The notes below the pieces were generated by a model, which saw nothing but the letters and a program-made list of their open reading frames with translations, did not search any database and was not told the DNA's origin. DNA of 64,000 nucleotides, from contig NZ_JBDPMD010000007.1 of the NCBI RefSeq assembly GCF_039871875.1, forward strand, positions 222,929 to 286,928, written 5' to 3'. Below are positions 38,175 to 46,373 of the stretch, one piece after another. The position numbers were made by a program, and so were the translations under genes. Position 1 is the first letter of the stretch, and every line of letters starts with the position of its first letter. The stretch is from Sphaerisporangium sp039871875 (GTDB lineage: Bacteria; Actinomycetota; Actinomycetes; Streptosporangiales; Streptosporangiaceae).

Positions 38175-38345
38175 CGTTGCTTTCCCCCAGCTCTGTTTTC
38201 TCCTGAAGGTAGAAGTGAGAAATGGGGGATACATCAGCCGAGAATGGCAATTGGCGGGTACTGCCCCAGGGGTAGGGCTCCGCACGCCGTCCGCCTGGAG
38301 ACCTACGGGACCATCCCTAGGGGGAGACGGGGATACCGTCGGATC

Positions 38346-38810
38346 ATGAATTTTCTGCCGGCGCATGTCTTCTACGCGCAACTGAACAAGACCGTCGCCG
38401 CCGCCGGCGCGCTCATCACCGACCCCGAGGGCCGGGTGCTCCTCGTGAAGCCCAACTACCGCGACCACTGGGGCTGGCCCGGCGGCCACGTGGACGAACA
38501 CGAGACCCCTGACCAGGCCTGCGCCCGCGAGGTGACCGAGGAGGTCGGCCTCACCCTCCCGGTGGGCCGCCTGCTGGTCGTCCACTGGGTGGCCCCACGC
38601 GACGACCGCCCGATTCCCCTCATCCACTTCCTGTTCGACTGCGGTGAGGTGCCCGGGGACGAGGAGATCATCCTCCAGGAGGAGGAACTCGACGAGTACC
38701 GCTTCTTCGAGCCGAGCGAGGCGGCCGCCCTGCTCCCCGGCCACCTCGCCAAGCGCCTGCTCGCGTCCCTGACCGCCAGGAGCCAGGGGAGCACGATCTA
38801 CCTCACCTGA
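38346..38810 (+). CDS. Nudix hydrolase
   Basis: A 154-residue Nudix pyrophosphohydrolase. The Nudix box is complete: GGHVDEHETPDQACAREVTEEVGL (Gx5Ex7REUxEExGU) near residues 43-66, preceded by a core strand VLLVKPNYRDHWGWPG. Substrates of such proteins range from damaged nucleotides to dinucleoside polyphosphates; nothing here narrows that. The ATG at 38346 has no strong ribosome binding site, and the whole spacer 38175-38345 is shared with the divergent MMPL gene. Confidence 0.92.
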   Translation: MNFLPAHVFYAQLNKTVAAAGALITDPEGRVLLVKPNYRDHWGWPGGHVDEHETPDQACAREVTEEVGLTLPVGRLLVVHWVAPRDDRPIPLIHFLFDCGEVPGDEEIILQEEELDEYRFFEPSEAAALLPGHLAKRLLASLTARSQGSTIYLT

Positions 38811-38879
38811 GCGCGCAGGGCCGCCACATCAAGATCGGAGTCCCTGTCCCCGCGAGCGGCGCCAGGGCGAAGGCGGGGG

Positions 38880-39347
38880 TCAGCGGGCGGTGTCCAGTGC
38901 GGACACCAGCCGGTCGGTCAGCGCCACGAAGGTGGCCAGTTCGTCGTCGGACAGCGCGGCGAACCAGTCGGCCACCGCGGCGTGGTCGCCGTCGTCGCGG
39001 CCCGCCCAGTAGGCCCGGCTGGCGTCGGTGACCGACAGCAGCCTGCGCCGGCCGTCGGCGGGGTCGTCGAGCACGTCGAGCAGGCCCTTGCGCTGCAGTG
39101 CCTGCGCGAGCTGGGCGATGTTCTGGTGTGTGGTGCCCAGGGCGGCGGCCGCCTGTTTGAGTGACGGCGTGCCGAGCGCGGAGACGACCGTCAGCAGCGC
39201 GGCCTGCTGGGTGGTCAGGCCGTCGGCGCGCAGCCGTTCGTCCATCAGGTAGCGCAGGCGCTGAGCCAGGTAGAGGGTGGCGCGGAAGGCGTGGACGGGG
39301 GTGGTGAGCTCCTCGCCGAACAAGCCCGTATTGTCACGTCGGGACAT
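38880..39347 (-). CDS. MarR family transcriptional regulator
   Basis: A 155-residue winged-helix regulator. The MarR core is QRLRYLMDERLRADGLTTQQAALLTVVSALGTPSLKQAAAALGTTHQNIAQLAQALQRKGLLDVLDDPADGRRRLLSVTDA, ending in the wing DPADGRR. The ATG at 39347 is only 20 bases from the divergent glycosyltransferase start, and the spacer contains an AT-rich palindrome, so it almost certainly controls that gene. Ligands of such pairs are often phenolic or macrolide-like compounds; not determinable here. Confidence 0.92.
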   Translation of the reverse strand: MSRRDNTGLFGEELTTPVHAFRATLYLAQRLRYLMDERLRADGLTTQQAALLTVVSALGTPSLKQAAAALGTTHQNIAQLAQALQRKGLLDVLDDPADGRRRLLSVTDASRAYWAGRDDGDHAAVADWFAALSDDELATFVALTDRLVSALDTAR

Positions 39348-39364
39348 AGTCAATATATTACCTA
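39347..39364. promoter_or_regulatory. AT-rich palindrome, candidate MarR operator and promoter
   Basis: TAGTCAAT-AT-ATTACCTA, an 18-base imperfect palindrome (6 of 8 arm positions pair) centred on AATATATT. It fills the 20-base spacer between the divergent marR and glycosyltransferase starts. It is a striking AT-rich island in this GC-rich DNA and also supplies a TATATT -10-like element for the plus strand. Confidence 0.6.
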
Positions 39365-39367
39365 TTC

Positions 39368-40654
39368 ATGGGCGTCGAACACCAGATCGTGGTGATGCCG
39401 CACTGCGGCTACCTGTCCGAGACCTCCCGCATGATCGAGATCCACCGGGCGCTCGCGCGACGGGGCGCGAGCGTGCGGATGGCCACCCATGGAGGCACCT
39501 ACGAGCCACTGCTGAGCGCCGCCGGGATCGAGTACGACATCGTCGGGCCGCACATGAGCCCGCGGCGTTCGGCCGAGGTCGTCGCCAACGCCACCGGCCT
39601 GGGCGACGTGCGGCAGAGCATCTACCCCGACGACGAGATGGAGACCTACGTCCGCGCCGAGGCGGAGTACTTCCGCACGCACGGCACGCGCACCGTCGTC
39701 ACCGGATACACGCTGACCACCATGCTGTCGACCCGGCTGGCCGGCGCGGCGCTGGTCACCGAGCACGCCTGCTGCTGGGTGCCGGCCGCGTTCGAGCGCG
39801 GCCTGGTGCCGGCGCCCACCTTTCGCGCGGCCCGGTTCCTGCCCGGGCCGGTCGGCCGGTCGCTGGCCAACCGGGTGCTGCCGCGGACGCGGTTCTACTG
39901 CTCGGGGTTCAACCGCGTCGCCGCGAAGCTGGGCGTGGAGGGCGTGCCGAGCCTGGGTGCGCTGGTGCTCGGCGACCTGGCGCTGGTGCCCGAGGTTCCC
40001 GAGGTGTTCGGTGTGCCCGCCGCCGAGCTGGAGGCCTGGCGTCCGTCCGGGCGGCACCACCGGCGCACGACCCGGCTGCGGTACAGCGGGCCGCTGTACG
40101 CCCACCTCGACGTCCCCATGCCCGAGCACGTGCGGGCGTTCCTCGACCGGCCAGGCCCGGTCGTGTACGTCGCCGTCACCTCGACCTCGCCGCGCTTCGT
40201 CCGCCGGCTCGTGGCGGCGCTGCGGCCCCTGGACGTGCGCGTCCTGGTCGCGGGCACCGTGCACGACCTCGGCGACCTCGCCGACGAACAGGCGTGCGTC
40301 GGCGGGGTGCTGCCCAGCCACCTGGTCATGCCACGGGTGGACCTCGCCGTCACCGCGGGCGGCCAGGGCAGCGTGCAGACCGCCCTGGCCGCGGGCACAC
40401 CGCTGGTGGGCCTGCCGCTGCACGCCGAGCAGGACCTCAACGTCGCGCTCGCGCAGCGGTGCGGCGCCGCTCTCCTGGTCGAGCCGTGGCGCGCGGGAAC
40501 CGACCGGCTCACCCGGGCAGCCGGCCGGGTGCTGGCCGAACCGTCGTTCCGCGCCGCGGCCGGACACGTCCGCGACCTGTACGCCGCGGTGGACGGCCCC
40601 GGCAACGCCGCCGAGGCCGTGCTGGAGCTGACCGCGCACCGCTCGCCGGTATAG
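39368..40654 (+). CDS. Family 1 (MGT-like) glycosyltransferase
   Basis: A 428-residue GT-B enzyme resembling bacterial macrolide and natural-product glycosyltransferases. The N-terminal acceptor domain begins IVVMPHCGYLSETSRMIEIHRALARRGASVRMATHGG; the C-terminal donor domain has GPVVYVAVTSTSPRF and the nucleotide-sugar signature VDLAVTAGGQGSVQTALAAGTPLVGLPLHAEQDLNVALAQRCG. In typical MGTs that block has HGG and a D/E-Q end; here the His is replaced by Ala (TAGGQGS), while EQ is kept as AEQD. The start is ATG at 39368, so close to the palindrome that the mRNA may be leaderless. It is controlled by the divergent MarR gene. Confidence 0.88.
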   Translation: MGVEHQIVVMPHCGYLSETSRMIEIHRALARRGASVRMATHGGTYEPLLSAAGIEYDIVGPHMSPRRSAEVVANATGLGDVRQSIYPDDEMETYVRAEAEYFRTHGTRTVVTGYTLTTMLSTRLAGAALVTEHACCWVPAAFERGLVPAPTFRAARFLPGPVGRSLANRVLPRTRFYCSGFNRVAAKLGVEGVPSLGALVLGDLALVPEVPEVFGVPAAELEAWRPSGRHHRRTTRLRYSGPLYAHLDVPMPEHVRAFLDRPGPVVYVAVTSTSPRFVRRLVAALRPLDVRVLVAGTVHDLGDLADEQACVGGVLPSHLVMPRVDLAVTAGGQGSVQTALAAGTPLVGLPLHAEQDLNVALAQRCGAALLVEPWRAGTDRLTRAAGRVLAEPSFRAAAGHVRDLYAAVDGPGNAAEAVLELTAHRSPV

Positions 40655-40666
40655 GTGCTCCGGCGG

Positions 40667-42970
40667 TCAGGGGGTGTAGACGTTCGGCCTGGGGGGCTCG
40701 GACATGCCGTTGCCGATGAAGAAGCTCGGGTGGGGAGGCTGGTTGTAGGCGGTGTTCTGCCAGGCGATGGCCACGCGGTACTGGGGGTCGTGCATCAGGG
40801 TGGTGATGCGGCGGTCGGTGGTCGAGGTGGTGGAGTAGACGCGGAGGGCACGGTTGTCGGAGGTGGGCCAGACGACCTCCTCGCGCCAGTCGCCCAGCAG
40901 GTCGCCGGAGAGGGACGGGGTGGCCTTGGTGCCGTTGTTGCTGTGGACGCCTGAAGCCGTGAGCAGGCGGGTGTCGCCGCCGGTGCCGTACTTGGCGATG
41001 TAGGTCTGGTCGAGCAGTTCGCGTACCGGGTCGCCGTCCCACCAGGCGAGGAAGTTGGCGGAGCCGGGCTTGTTGCCGATGTTGCGGCCCCTTGTGTCGA
41101 GGAGGCCGCTGGAGGCGGAGGACCAGGATTCGGCGCCTGCGCTGCCGGCGTAGACGTCGCCGGAGACGCCGCGGCCGTTGTCGCCGCTCGCGGGGGTGGT
41201 CCACAGGATCTGGCCGGTGCGGGCGTCGGCCATCCAGGAGCTCGGCTTGCTGGCGTCCTCGCTGACCTTGAAGACCTCCAGGCCGGAGCGGGACGGGTCC
41301 AGGTCGCCCACGTGCATGGCGTCGCCGTGGCCGTGGCCGGTGTTCCACAGGCCGCGGCCGGTGTCGTCCAGGGCCATCGCGCCGTAGATGATCTCGTCGC
41401 GGCCGTCGCCGTCCACGTCGGCGATCGAGAGGTTGTGGTTGCCCTGGCCGGCGTAGGCGCCGTTGCCCGACGAGTTGGAGTCGAAGCCCCAGCGGCGGGT
41501 CAGGGCGCCGCCGCGGAAGTCCCAGGCGACGATCACCGTGCGGGTGTAGTAGCCGCGGGCCATGATCAGGCTGGGCCGGCGGCCGTCCAGGTAGGCGGTG
41601 GCGGCGAGGAAGCGGTCCACGCGGTTGCCGTAGTTGTCGCCCCAGGACGAGACGGTGCCGCGGGGCGGGTCGTAGTTGACCGTGGACATGGCGGCGCCGG
41701 TCTGGCCGTTGAACATGGTGAGGTACTCGGGGCCGGCGAGCACGTAGCCGGAGGAGTTGCGGTGGTCGGCGGAGGAGCTGCCGATGACGCGGCCGGTGCC
41801 GTCCACGGTGCCGTCGGCGGTCTTCATCGCGACCTCGGCGCGGCCGTCGCCGTCGTAGTCGTACACCTGGAACTGCGTGTAGTGGGCGCCGGCGCGGATG
41901 TTGCGGCCGAGGTCGATGCGCCACAGGCGGGTGCCGTTCATGCGGTAGGCGTCCACGAAGACGTTGCCGGTGTAACCGGACTGCGAGTTGTCCTTGGCGT
42001 TGGACGGGTCCCACTTGAGGACGAACTCGTACCGGCCGTCGCCGTCGAGGTCGCCCACGCTCGCGTCGTTGGCGCTGTAGCTGTAGCTGACGCCGTCGGG
42101 AGTGGTGCCGCCGCCGGGCGGCTGGATGGGGACGTCGAGGTAGGAGCCGCCGGTGAAGCGCAGCGACGCCTCCGAGGCCGCCTGTTCGGCGCCGTTCACG
42201 ACGGGCCGCACGGTGTACGACGCGTCGGACGCGGCGCCGTTGTCCAGATAGCTGGTGGCGCCGGTGAGGACCGAGGAGTTCACCTTGGTGGCGCCGCGGT
42301 AGAGGTTGAAGCCCACCCCCGCCGGGTCGGTGCCGAGCACCCGCCAGGAGACGAGGTTGCCGCTGCCGGAGCGCACGCTGATCAGGCCGCGGTCCAGCCG
42401 CTCGACCTGCTTGCCGTTGCTCGGTGTCGGTGTCGGGGTCGGCGTCGGGGTGACCGTCGGCGTGACGCTCGGCGTGACGGTCGGCGTCACCGTGGGGGTC
42501 ACGGTCGGGGTCACGGTGGGTGTCGGGGTGGTGGTGGGGCCGGAGCCGCCGTCGCACAGCACGCCGTTCAAGGTGAACGATGCGGGCACCGGGTTGCTGG
42601 AGTTGTTCCACGAGGCGTTGAAGCCGAACGACACGTTCCCGCCGCTCGGGATGGAGGCGTTGTACCCGGCGTCGGCCGCGGTCACCTGGGCGCCGCTCTG
42701 GGTGACGGTGGTGTTCCACGCCTGGGTGACCTGCTGCCCGGCGCCGAAGCTCCACACCAGGCGCCACCCGCTGACCGGGTCCCCGAGGTTGTTGATGGTG
42801 ACGTTGGCGCTGAACCCGCCGCCCCACTGGGTGGCGACGGTGTAACGCACCTCGCAGGCCACCGCGGCGGCGTTGGCGGTTAGTGACGTCACCGTCGCGG
42901 CCAGGGCGACGGCCGCGGCGGACAAGGTGACGGCCAGCCGGCGGACGGGGTGTTTCGCGCTCTCGCGCAT
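40667..42970 (-). CDS. Secreted rhamnogalacturonan lyase (PL11) with CBM2
   Basis: A 767-residue secreted enzyme. Residues 1-35 are a signal peptide (basic start, VTLSAAAVALAATVTSLTANAAA). Residues about 36-140 form a CBM2 cellulose-binding module (CEVRYTVATQWGGGFSANVTI ... GWRLVWSF ... two Cys forming the usual disulphide). A PT-rich linker (TVTPTVTPT type, about 143-187) follows. The rest is a PL11 beta-propeller with many DxDGDG calcium loops (GDLDGDGRYEFVLKW, YDYDGDGRAEVAMK, ADVDGDGRDEIIYG) and HDPQYRVAIAWQNTAYNQPPHPSFFIG at the end. It cleaves the rhamnogalacturonan I backbone of pectin. The ATG at 42970 follows AAAGGA; an 18-bp LacI-type operator lies just upstream. Confidence 0.93.
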   Translation of the reverse strand: MRESAKHPVRRLAVTLSAAAVALAATVTSLTANAAAVACEVRYTVATQWGGGFSANVTINNLGDPVSGWRLVWSFGAGQQVTQAWNTTVTQSGAQVTAADAGYNASIPSGGNVSFGFNASWNNSSNPVPASFTLNGVLCDGGSGPTTTPTPTVTPTVTPTVTPTVTPSVTPTVTPTPTPTPTPSNGKQVERLDRGLISVRSGSGNLVSWRVLGTDPAGVGFNLYRGATKVNSSVLTGATSYLDNGAASDASYTVRPVVNGAEQAASEASLRFTGGSYLDVPIQPPGGGTTPDGVSYSYSANDASVGDLDGDGRYEFVLKWDPSNAKDNSQSGYTGNVFVDAYRMNGTRLWRIDLGRNIRAGAHYTQFQVYDYDGDGRAEVAMKTADGTVDGTGRVIGSSSADHRNSSGYVLAGPEYLTMFNGQTGAAMSTVNYDPPRGTVSSWGDNYGNRVDRFLAATAYLDGRRPSLIMARGYYTRTVIVAWDFRGGALTRRWGFDSNSSGNGAYAGQGNHNLSIADVDGDGRDEIIYGAMALDDTGRGLWNTGHGHGDAMHVGDLDPSRSGLEVFKVSEDASKPSSWMADARTGQILWTTPASGDNGRGVSGDVYAGSAGAESWSSASSGLLDTRGRNIGNKPGSANFLAWWDGDPVRELLDQTYIAKYGTGGDTRLLTASGVHSNNGTKATPSLSGDLLGDWREEVVWPTSDNRALRVYSTTSTTDRRITTLMHDPQYRVAIAWQNTAYNQPPHPSFFIGNGMSEPPRPNVYTP

Positions 42971-43208
42971 GGCGATCCTTTCCGCGGCGCAATCGAAGCG
43001 CTTCGATTCGGGGAACCGGGAAGTCGGCACGAACGCCTACCAGCCGGTGATCTGCGCGAAACATAAGCGAAACCCCTGGAGGGCGCCATGGACGCCCCCC
43101 GCCGCCGCCACGGCACGCCGCGGGGTGCCGGGCTCACCTGGCGCTATCGCCAGGCCCGCCACCGGCGGAAACTGAAAATTACAGCGGCCCGTTCAGCGGG
43201 CTGGACGT
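42971..43208. other. Upstream region of the lyase gene
   Basis: This 238-base spacer holds the lyase promoter, the LacI-type operator and two small hairpins downstream of the UXS gene upstream region: CCTGGCG/CGCCAGG (43137-43154) and GCCCG/CGGGC (about 43190-43205). No supported gene is present. A 63-codon plus-strand frame starting at 43088 has no coding support. Confidence 0.5.
42991..43008. promoter_or_regulatory. Perfect 18-bp palindrome, LacI-type operator
   Basis: AATCGAAGCGCTTCGATT is a perfect palindrome with the central GCGC/CG step of LacI-family operators (compare CebR and CelR sites in actinobacteria). It ends 20 bases before the lyase start, where bound repressor would block transcription until an inducer sugar appears. 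No LacI gene lies in the window. Confidence 0.8.
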
Positions 43209-44168
43209 TCAGGACGCCGGAAGGGTCTCCAGCAGTTCCCGCTCGAACCACGCGATGGTGCGGCGCAGCCCGGTCGTGACGTCGATCTCCGGAGTCCACC
43301 CGAGCCGGGCCGCCGCCAGCGAGGTGTCAGGCCGCCGCACCTCCGGGTCGTCCACCGGCCGGTCCACGAACGCGACGGGTGAGCGCGACCCGGTGAGCCG
43401 CCGGATCGTCATGGCCAGCGTCAGCATGGACAACTCCGCCGGGTTCCCGATGTTGACCGGCCCGGGGAAGTCGCTCGCGGCGAGGGCGAGCACGCCCCGC
43501 ACGGTGTCGTCCACGTAGCAGATGGACCGGGTCTGCGTGCCGGTGCCGGTGACGGTCAGCGGCTCGCCGTGGATGGCCTGCCGCACGAACGTCGGGATGG
43601 CCCGGCCGTCGTGCGGCCGCATCCGGGGGCCGTAGGTGTTGAAGATGCGCACGATGGCGGTGTCCACGCCGTGGGAGTTGCGGTAGGCCGTGGTCAGCGA
43701 CTCGGCGAACCGTTTGGCCTCGTCGTACACGCTGCGCGGCCCCACCGGGTTCACGTTCCCCCAGTACGTCTCCCGCTGCGGGTGCTCCAGCGGGTCGCCG
43801 TACACCTCGCTGGTGGACGCCAGCACGAACCTGGCGCCCTTCTCGCGGGCGAGCCCGAGCGCGTGCAGCGTGCCGACGCTGCCCACCTTGAGCGTGGCGA
43901 TGGGGTGGCGCAGGTAGTCGGCGGGGGAGGCGGCCGAGGCGAAGTGCAGCACCAGGTCCACCGGGCCCGGCACGTGGACGTACCCGGTGAGGTCGCACTC
44001 GACCAGCCGGAAGCGCGGCCGGCCGAGCAGGTGCTCCACGTTGGCGGGTGACCCGGTGAGGAAGTTGTCCATGCAGACGACGGACGCCCCCTCGGAGAGC
44101 AGCCGCTCGCACAGATGCGACCCGAGGAACCCCGCGCCCCCGGTCACCAGCACCCGCCGCGCGCTCAT
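43209..44168 (-). CDS. UDP-glucuronate decarboxylase (UDP-xylose synthase) family epimerase
   Basis: A 319-residue extended SDR. The motifs are those of UXS: VLVTGGAGFLGSHLCERLL (NAD loop), LHFASAASPADYLRHPIATLKVGSVGTLHAL, LASTSEVYGDPLEHPQRETYWGNVNPVGPRSVYDEAKRFAESL (Ser, Tyr and Lys triad) and RIFNTYGPRMRPHDGRAIPTFV. UXS makes UDP-xylose from UDP-glucuronate. Related dTDP-glucose dehydratases lack the YWGNVNP block, so this assignment is fairly specific. The ATG at 44168 is chosen by alignment with the family start. It is the last gene of the heptose/carbamoyl cluster, 28 bases after the SDR gene. Confidence 0.88.
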   Translation of the reverse strand: MSARRVLVTGGAGFLGSHLCERLLSEGASVVCMDNFLTGSPANVEHLLGRPRFRLVECDLTGYVHVPGPVDLVLHFASAASPADYLRHPIATLKVGSVGTLHALGLAREKGARFVLASTSEVYGDPLEHPQRETYWGNVNPVGPRSVYDEAKRFAESLTTAYRNSHGVDTAIVRIFNTYGPRMRPHDGRAIPTFVRQAIHGEPLTVTGTGTQTRSICYVDDTVRGVLALAASDFPGPVNIGNPAELSMLTLAMTIRRLTGSRSPVAFVDRPVDDPEVRRPDTSLAAARLGWTPEIDVTTGLRRTIAWFERELLETLPAS

Positions 44169-44196
44169 CGGGACCCCGCCGGCCACGTGCCGCGCC

Positions 44197-44877
44197 TCAT
44201 GGCCAGGACGTCTCTGTGTCGGGGCACACCACCAGCTCGCGGACCTCGCAGCCCGGCGGCTGGCCGAGGGCGAACACGATGGCGGCGGCGACGTCCTCGG
44301 GCTGGTTGAGGCGGGCACCGGGCCCCGGCCGGTACTGTTCCTCGCGGCCGTCGAAGAAGCCGGTGCGCATGCCGCCCGGCACCAGCAGCGTCACCCCGAC
44401 CCGCCCGGCCGTCTCGGTGGCGAGCGCCCGGGTGAAGCCGACGACACCCGACTTGGCGGCGCAGTACGCGGTCGCGTCGCCCACCGCGCGCAGGCCTAGC
44501 GTCGAGGCGACGGTCACCACCCGCCCGCCCGAGCGTTCCAGGTACGGCAGCGCGGCGCGCACCACGGACACGGTGCCGAACAGGTTGACCCGCACGACGC
44601 GCTCCCACTCCTCCCCGGGCACCCGCTCCAGCGGCCCGCACCGGTCGATCCCGGCGGCCGTCACCACGCCGTCCAGCCCACCGGCCCGTTCGGCCAGCTC
44701 CCTTACCGCCCGTTCGGCCTGCTCGCGGTCGCCGACGTCCGCGACGACGTGATCGGCGCCGTTCTCCGCCGGTGCCAGGTCGATCACCAGCGGGCGCCCG
44801 CCGGCCTTGGCGACGGCGGTCGCGGCGGCCCTGCCCAGGCCCGACGCCCCGCCGGTGATCAGCACGTTCCCGATCAT
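44197..44877 (-). CDS. Short-chain dehydrogenase/reductase
   Basis: A 226-residue classical SDR. The TGGASGLGR nucleotide loop is at residues 8-16, then GVVTAAGID in place of the usual NNAG, VVTVASTLGLRAVGDATAYCAAKSGVVGF (Ser, Tyr, Lys triad) and LVPGGMRTGFF. It reduces or oxidises an alcohol with NAD(P); in this cluster a sugar or polyketide-like substrate is possible but not shown. The ATG at 44877 has AAGGAG 7 bases upstream. It follows HldE after a 111-base gap with a small hairpin and may have its own promoter. Confidence 0.88.
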   Translation of the reverse strand: MIGNVLITGGASGLGRAAATAVAKAGGRPLVIDLAPAENGADHVVADVGDREQAERAVRELAERAGGLDGVVTAAGIDRCGPLERVPGEEWERVVRVNLFGTVSVVRAALPYLERSGGRVVTVASTLGLRAVGDATAYCAAKSGVVGFTRALATETAGRVGVTLLVPGGMRTGFFDGREEQYRPGPGARLNQPEDVAAAIVFALGQPPGCEVRELVVCPDTETSWP

Positions 44878-44908
44878 CCGATACTCCTTCGGTCGCGGGG
44901 GCCGGTCC

Positions 44909-44927
44909 GACGGCCGTGATCGCCGTC
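44909..44927 (-). terminator. Small hairpin between HldE and SDR genes
   Basis: GACGGC / GCCGTC with a 7-base loop, 60 bases past the hldE-like stop. The stem is weak and has no T-tract; it may only partly separate the SDR and UXS genes from the operon. Confidence 0.35.
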
Positions 44928-44988
44928 ACGTCCCAGCGTGGCGGGCGGTCCCCGCCGCGGGCACCCCCGTAAGGGCGGGTCTAGGGGG

Positions 44989-46341
44989 TCACATCACTTC
45001 CTGCGCGGCGGCGATGAGGCCGGTCGTGGAGTGGCCCGGCACGCTGGGCAGCACCACGACGTCGCCACCGCACCGGCGGACCGCCGCGGCCTCGGGCAGC
45101 TCGAGGCCCGTGTAGTCGCCGCCCTTGACCCACACGTCGGGGCGCAGCCGCTCGATCAGGACGTTCGGGGTGTCCTCGGTGAACACCGCTACCCCGTCCA
45201 CGCAGCCGAGCGCCCGCAGGATCTCCACCCGGTCCCGCTCGGCCACCACCGGACGGCCGGGGCCCTTCAGCCTGCGCACCGACTCGTCGGAGTTGACGCA
45301 CACGATGAGCGCGTCCCCGAGGGCCCGTGCCTGGCGCAGCAGGCTGACGTGCCCGGCGTGCAGCAGGTCGAAGCACCCGCCGGTCGCGACGAGCGTGCCG
45401 CCGGACGCGCGGGTCACCGCGGCGAGCTCCAGTGCCGTGCGCGGCAGCTCCGGCGGCGCGGGCTCGGGCAGGCGGATCGCGGAGGCGCCGCCCGTCCGCA
45501 CGAAACGGGTGGCCTCGGCGACGGCCTCACGCACCGCCTCCTCGGCGTCCGCGCCGTCGCGCAGCGCGAGCACCGCGGCGGCGGCGAACCGGTCGCCCGC
45601 TCCGCAGGTGTCGTACCCGGTGGCGGGCGCCGGCGAGGGGACGCGCAGGGTGTGCCCGCGGGCGGTCGCGAGCACGGCGCCCGCGCCGCCGAGCGTGACG
45701 GCCACGGCCGCCGCGTGCAGTTCGCGGGCCAGTCCGCGTGCCGCCAGCTCCGGCAGGGGGTACGGCCGGGCGCACAGCTCCGCGGCCTCCCTCTCGCTCG
45801 GGGTGACCAGGGCGCAGCCCGGGACGGGCAGCGACCCCGCCGGGTGCGGGTCCCACACCAGCGGCATGGTCAGGCAGCCGAGCAGGTCCCGCACGGCCTC
45901 CGCGGTGCCCCGGCCGTAGTCGGACACCAGCACCGCGCCCGCGTGCCGCAGCACCCGCGCGGCCCGCCCGCCTTCAGGGCCGCACCACGCGCGGCCGTCC
46001 CCGGTGTCCACCCGCAGCAGGGTCTGGCCCCGGGCGCGCACCCGCGTCTTGCGCGCGGTGGTGCCGCGCAGGGGCAGCCGTACGACCTCGGCGAACCCCG
46101 ACAGCAGGCCGCGCAGGCAGCGTCCCGCGCCGTCCTCCCCGAGCGCGGTGATCAGCACGACGTCGGCGCCCGCGCGGGCCGCGAGCAGCGCCGCGAGGCC
46201 TGCCCCGCCGGGCCGCCGCCGTTCCGCCACCCCGCGCACCACCGGCACCGGCGCGTCCGGGCAGAGCCGGTCGGCGTCCCCCTCGACGTCCACGTCCAGC
46301 AACGAGTCCCCGACCACCACGATCGGCCCGACGGCGCTCAC
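44989..46341 (-). CDS. hldE: HldE-like bifunctional heptose-7-phosphate kinase / heptose-1-phosphate adenylyltransferase
   Basis: A 450-residue two-domain protein. Residues about 1-300 are a PfkB-type kinase (VVVGDSLLDVDVEGDADRL, GAGLAALLAARAGADVVLITALGEDGAG, VTLGGAGAVLA, PATGYDTCGAGDRFAAAA with the catalytic Asp). Residues about 315-450 are a cytidylyltransferase-like domain (LVATGGCFDLLHAGHVSLLRQA with HxGH, and VWVKGGDYT). HldE phosphorylates heptose-7-phosphate at C1 and later adds AMP, giving ADP-heptose. The start is GTG at 46341 with AGGAGG 5 bases upstream; an ATG at 46377 overlapping the gmhA stop is an alternative. In Gram-positive bacteria such genes serve S-layer, antibiotic or surface glycans. 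Confidence 0.92.
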   Translation of the reverse strand: MSAVGPIVVVGDSLLDVDVEGDADRLCPDAPVPVVRGVAERRRPGGAGLAALLAARAGADVVLITALGEDGAGRCLRGLLSGFAEVVRLPLRGTTARKTRVRARGQTLLRVDTGDGRAWCGPEGGRAARVLRHAGAVLVSDYGRGTAEAVRDLLGCLTMPLVWDPHPAGSLPVPGCALVTPSEREAAELCARPYPLPELAARGLARELHAAAVAVTLGGAGAVLATARGHTLRVPSPAPATGYDTCGAGDRFAAAAVLALRDGADAEEAVREAVAEATRFVRTGGASAIRLPEPAPPELPRTALELAAVTRASGGTLVATGGCFDLLHAGHVSLLRQARALGDALIVCVNSDESVRRLKGPGRPVVAERDRVEILRALGCVDGVAVFTEDTPNVLIERLRPDVWVKGGDYTGLELPEAAAVRRCGGDVVVLPSVPGHSTTGLIAAAQEVM

Positions 46342-46373
46342 GCCGCCTCCTCGCGGGGCGCGCCTCGGCCCGC

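Noticed and set aside
41312..42883. Long plus-strand frame opposite the rhamnogalacturonan lyase
   Set aside because: It is a shadow of the lyase. No ribosome binding site or domain is seen.
43088..43279. 63-codon plus-strand frame with basic composition
   Set aside because: It overlaps the UXS gene end antisense, and no ribosome binding site or similarity is evident.
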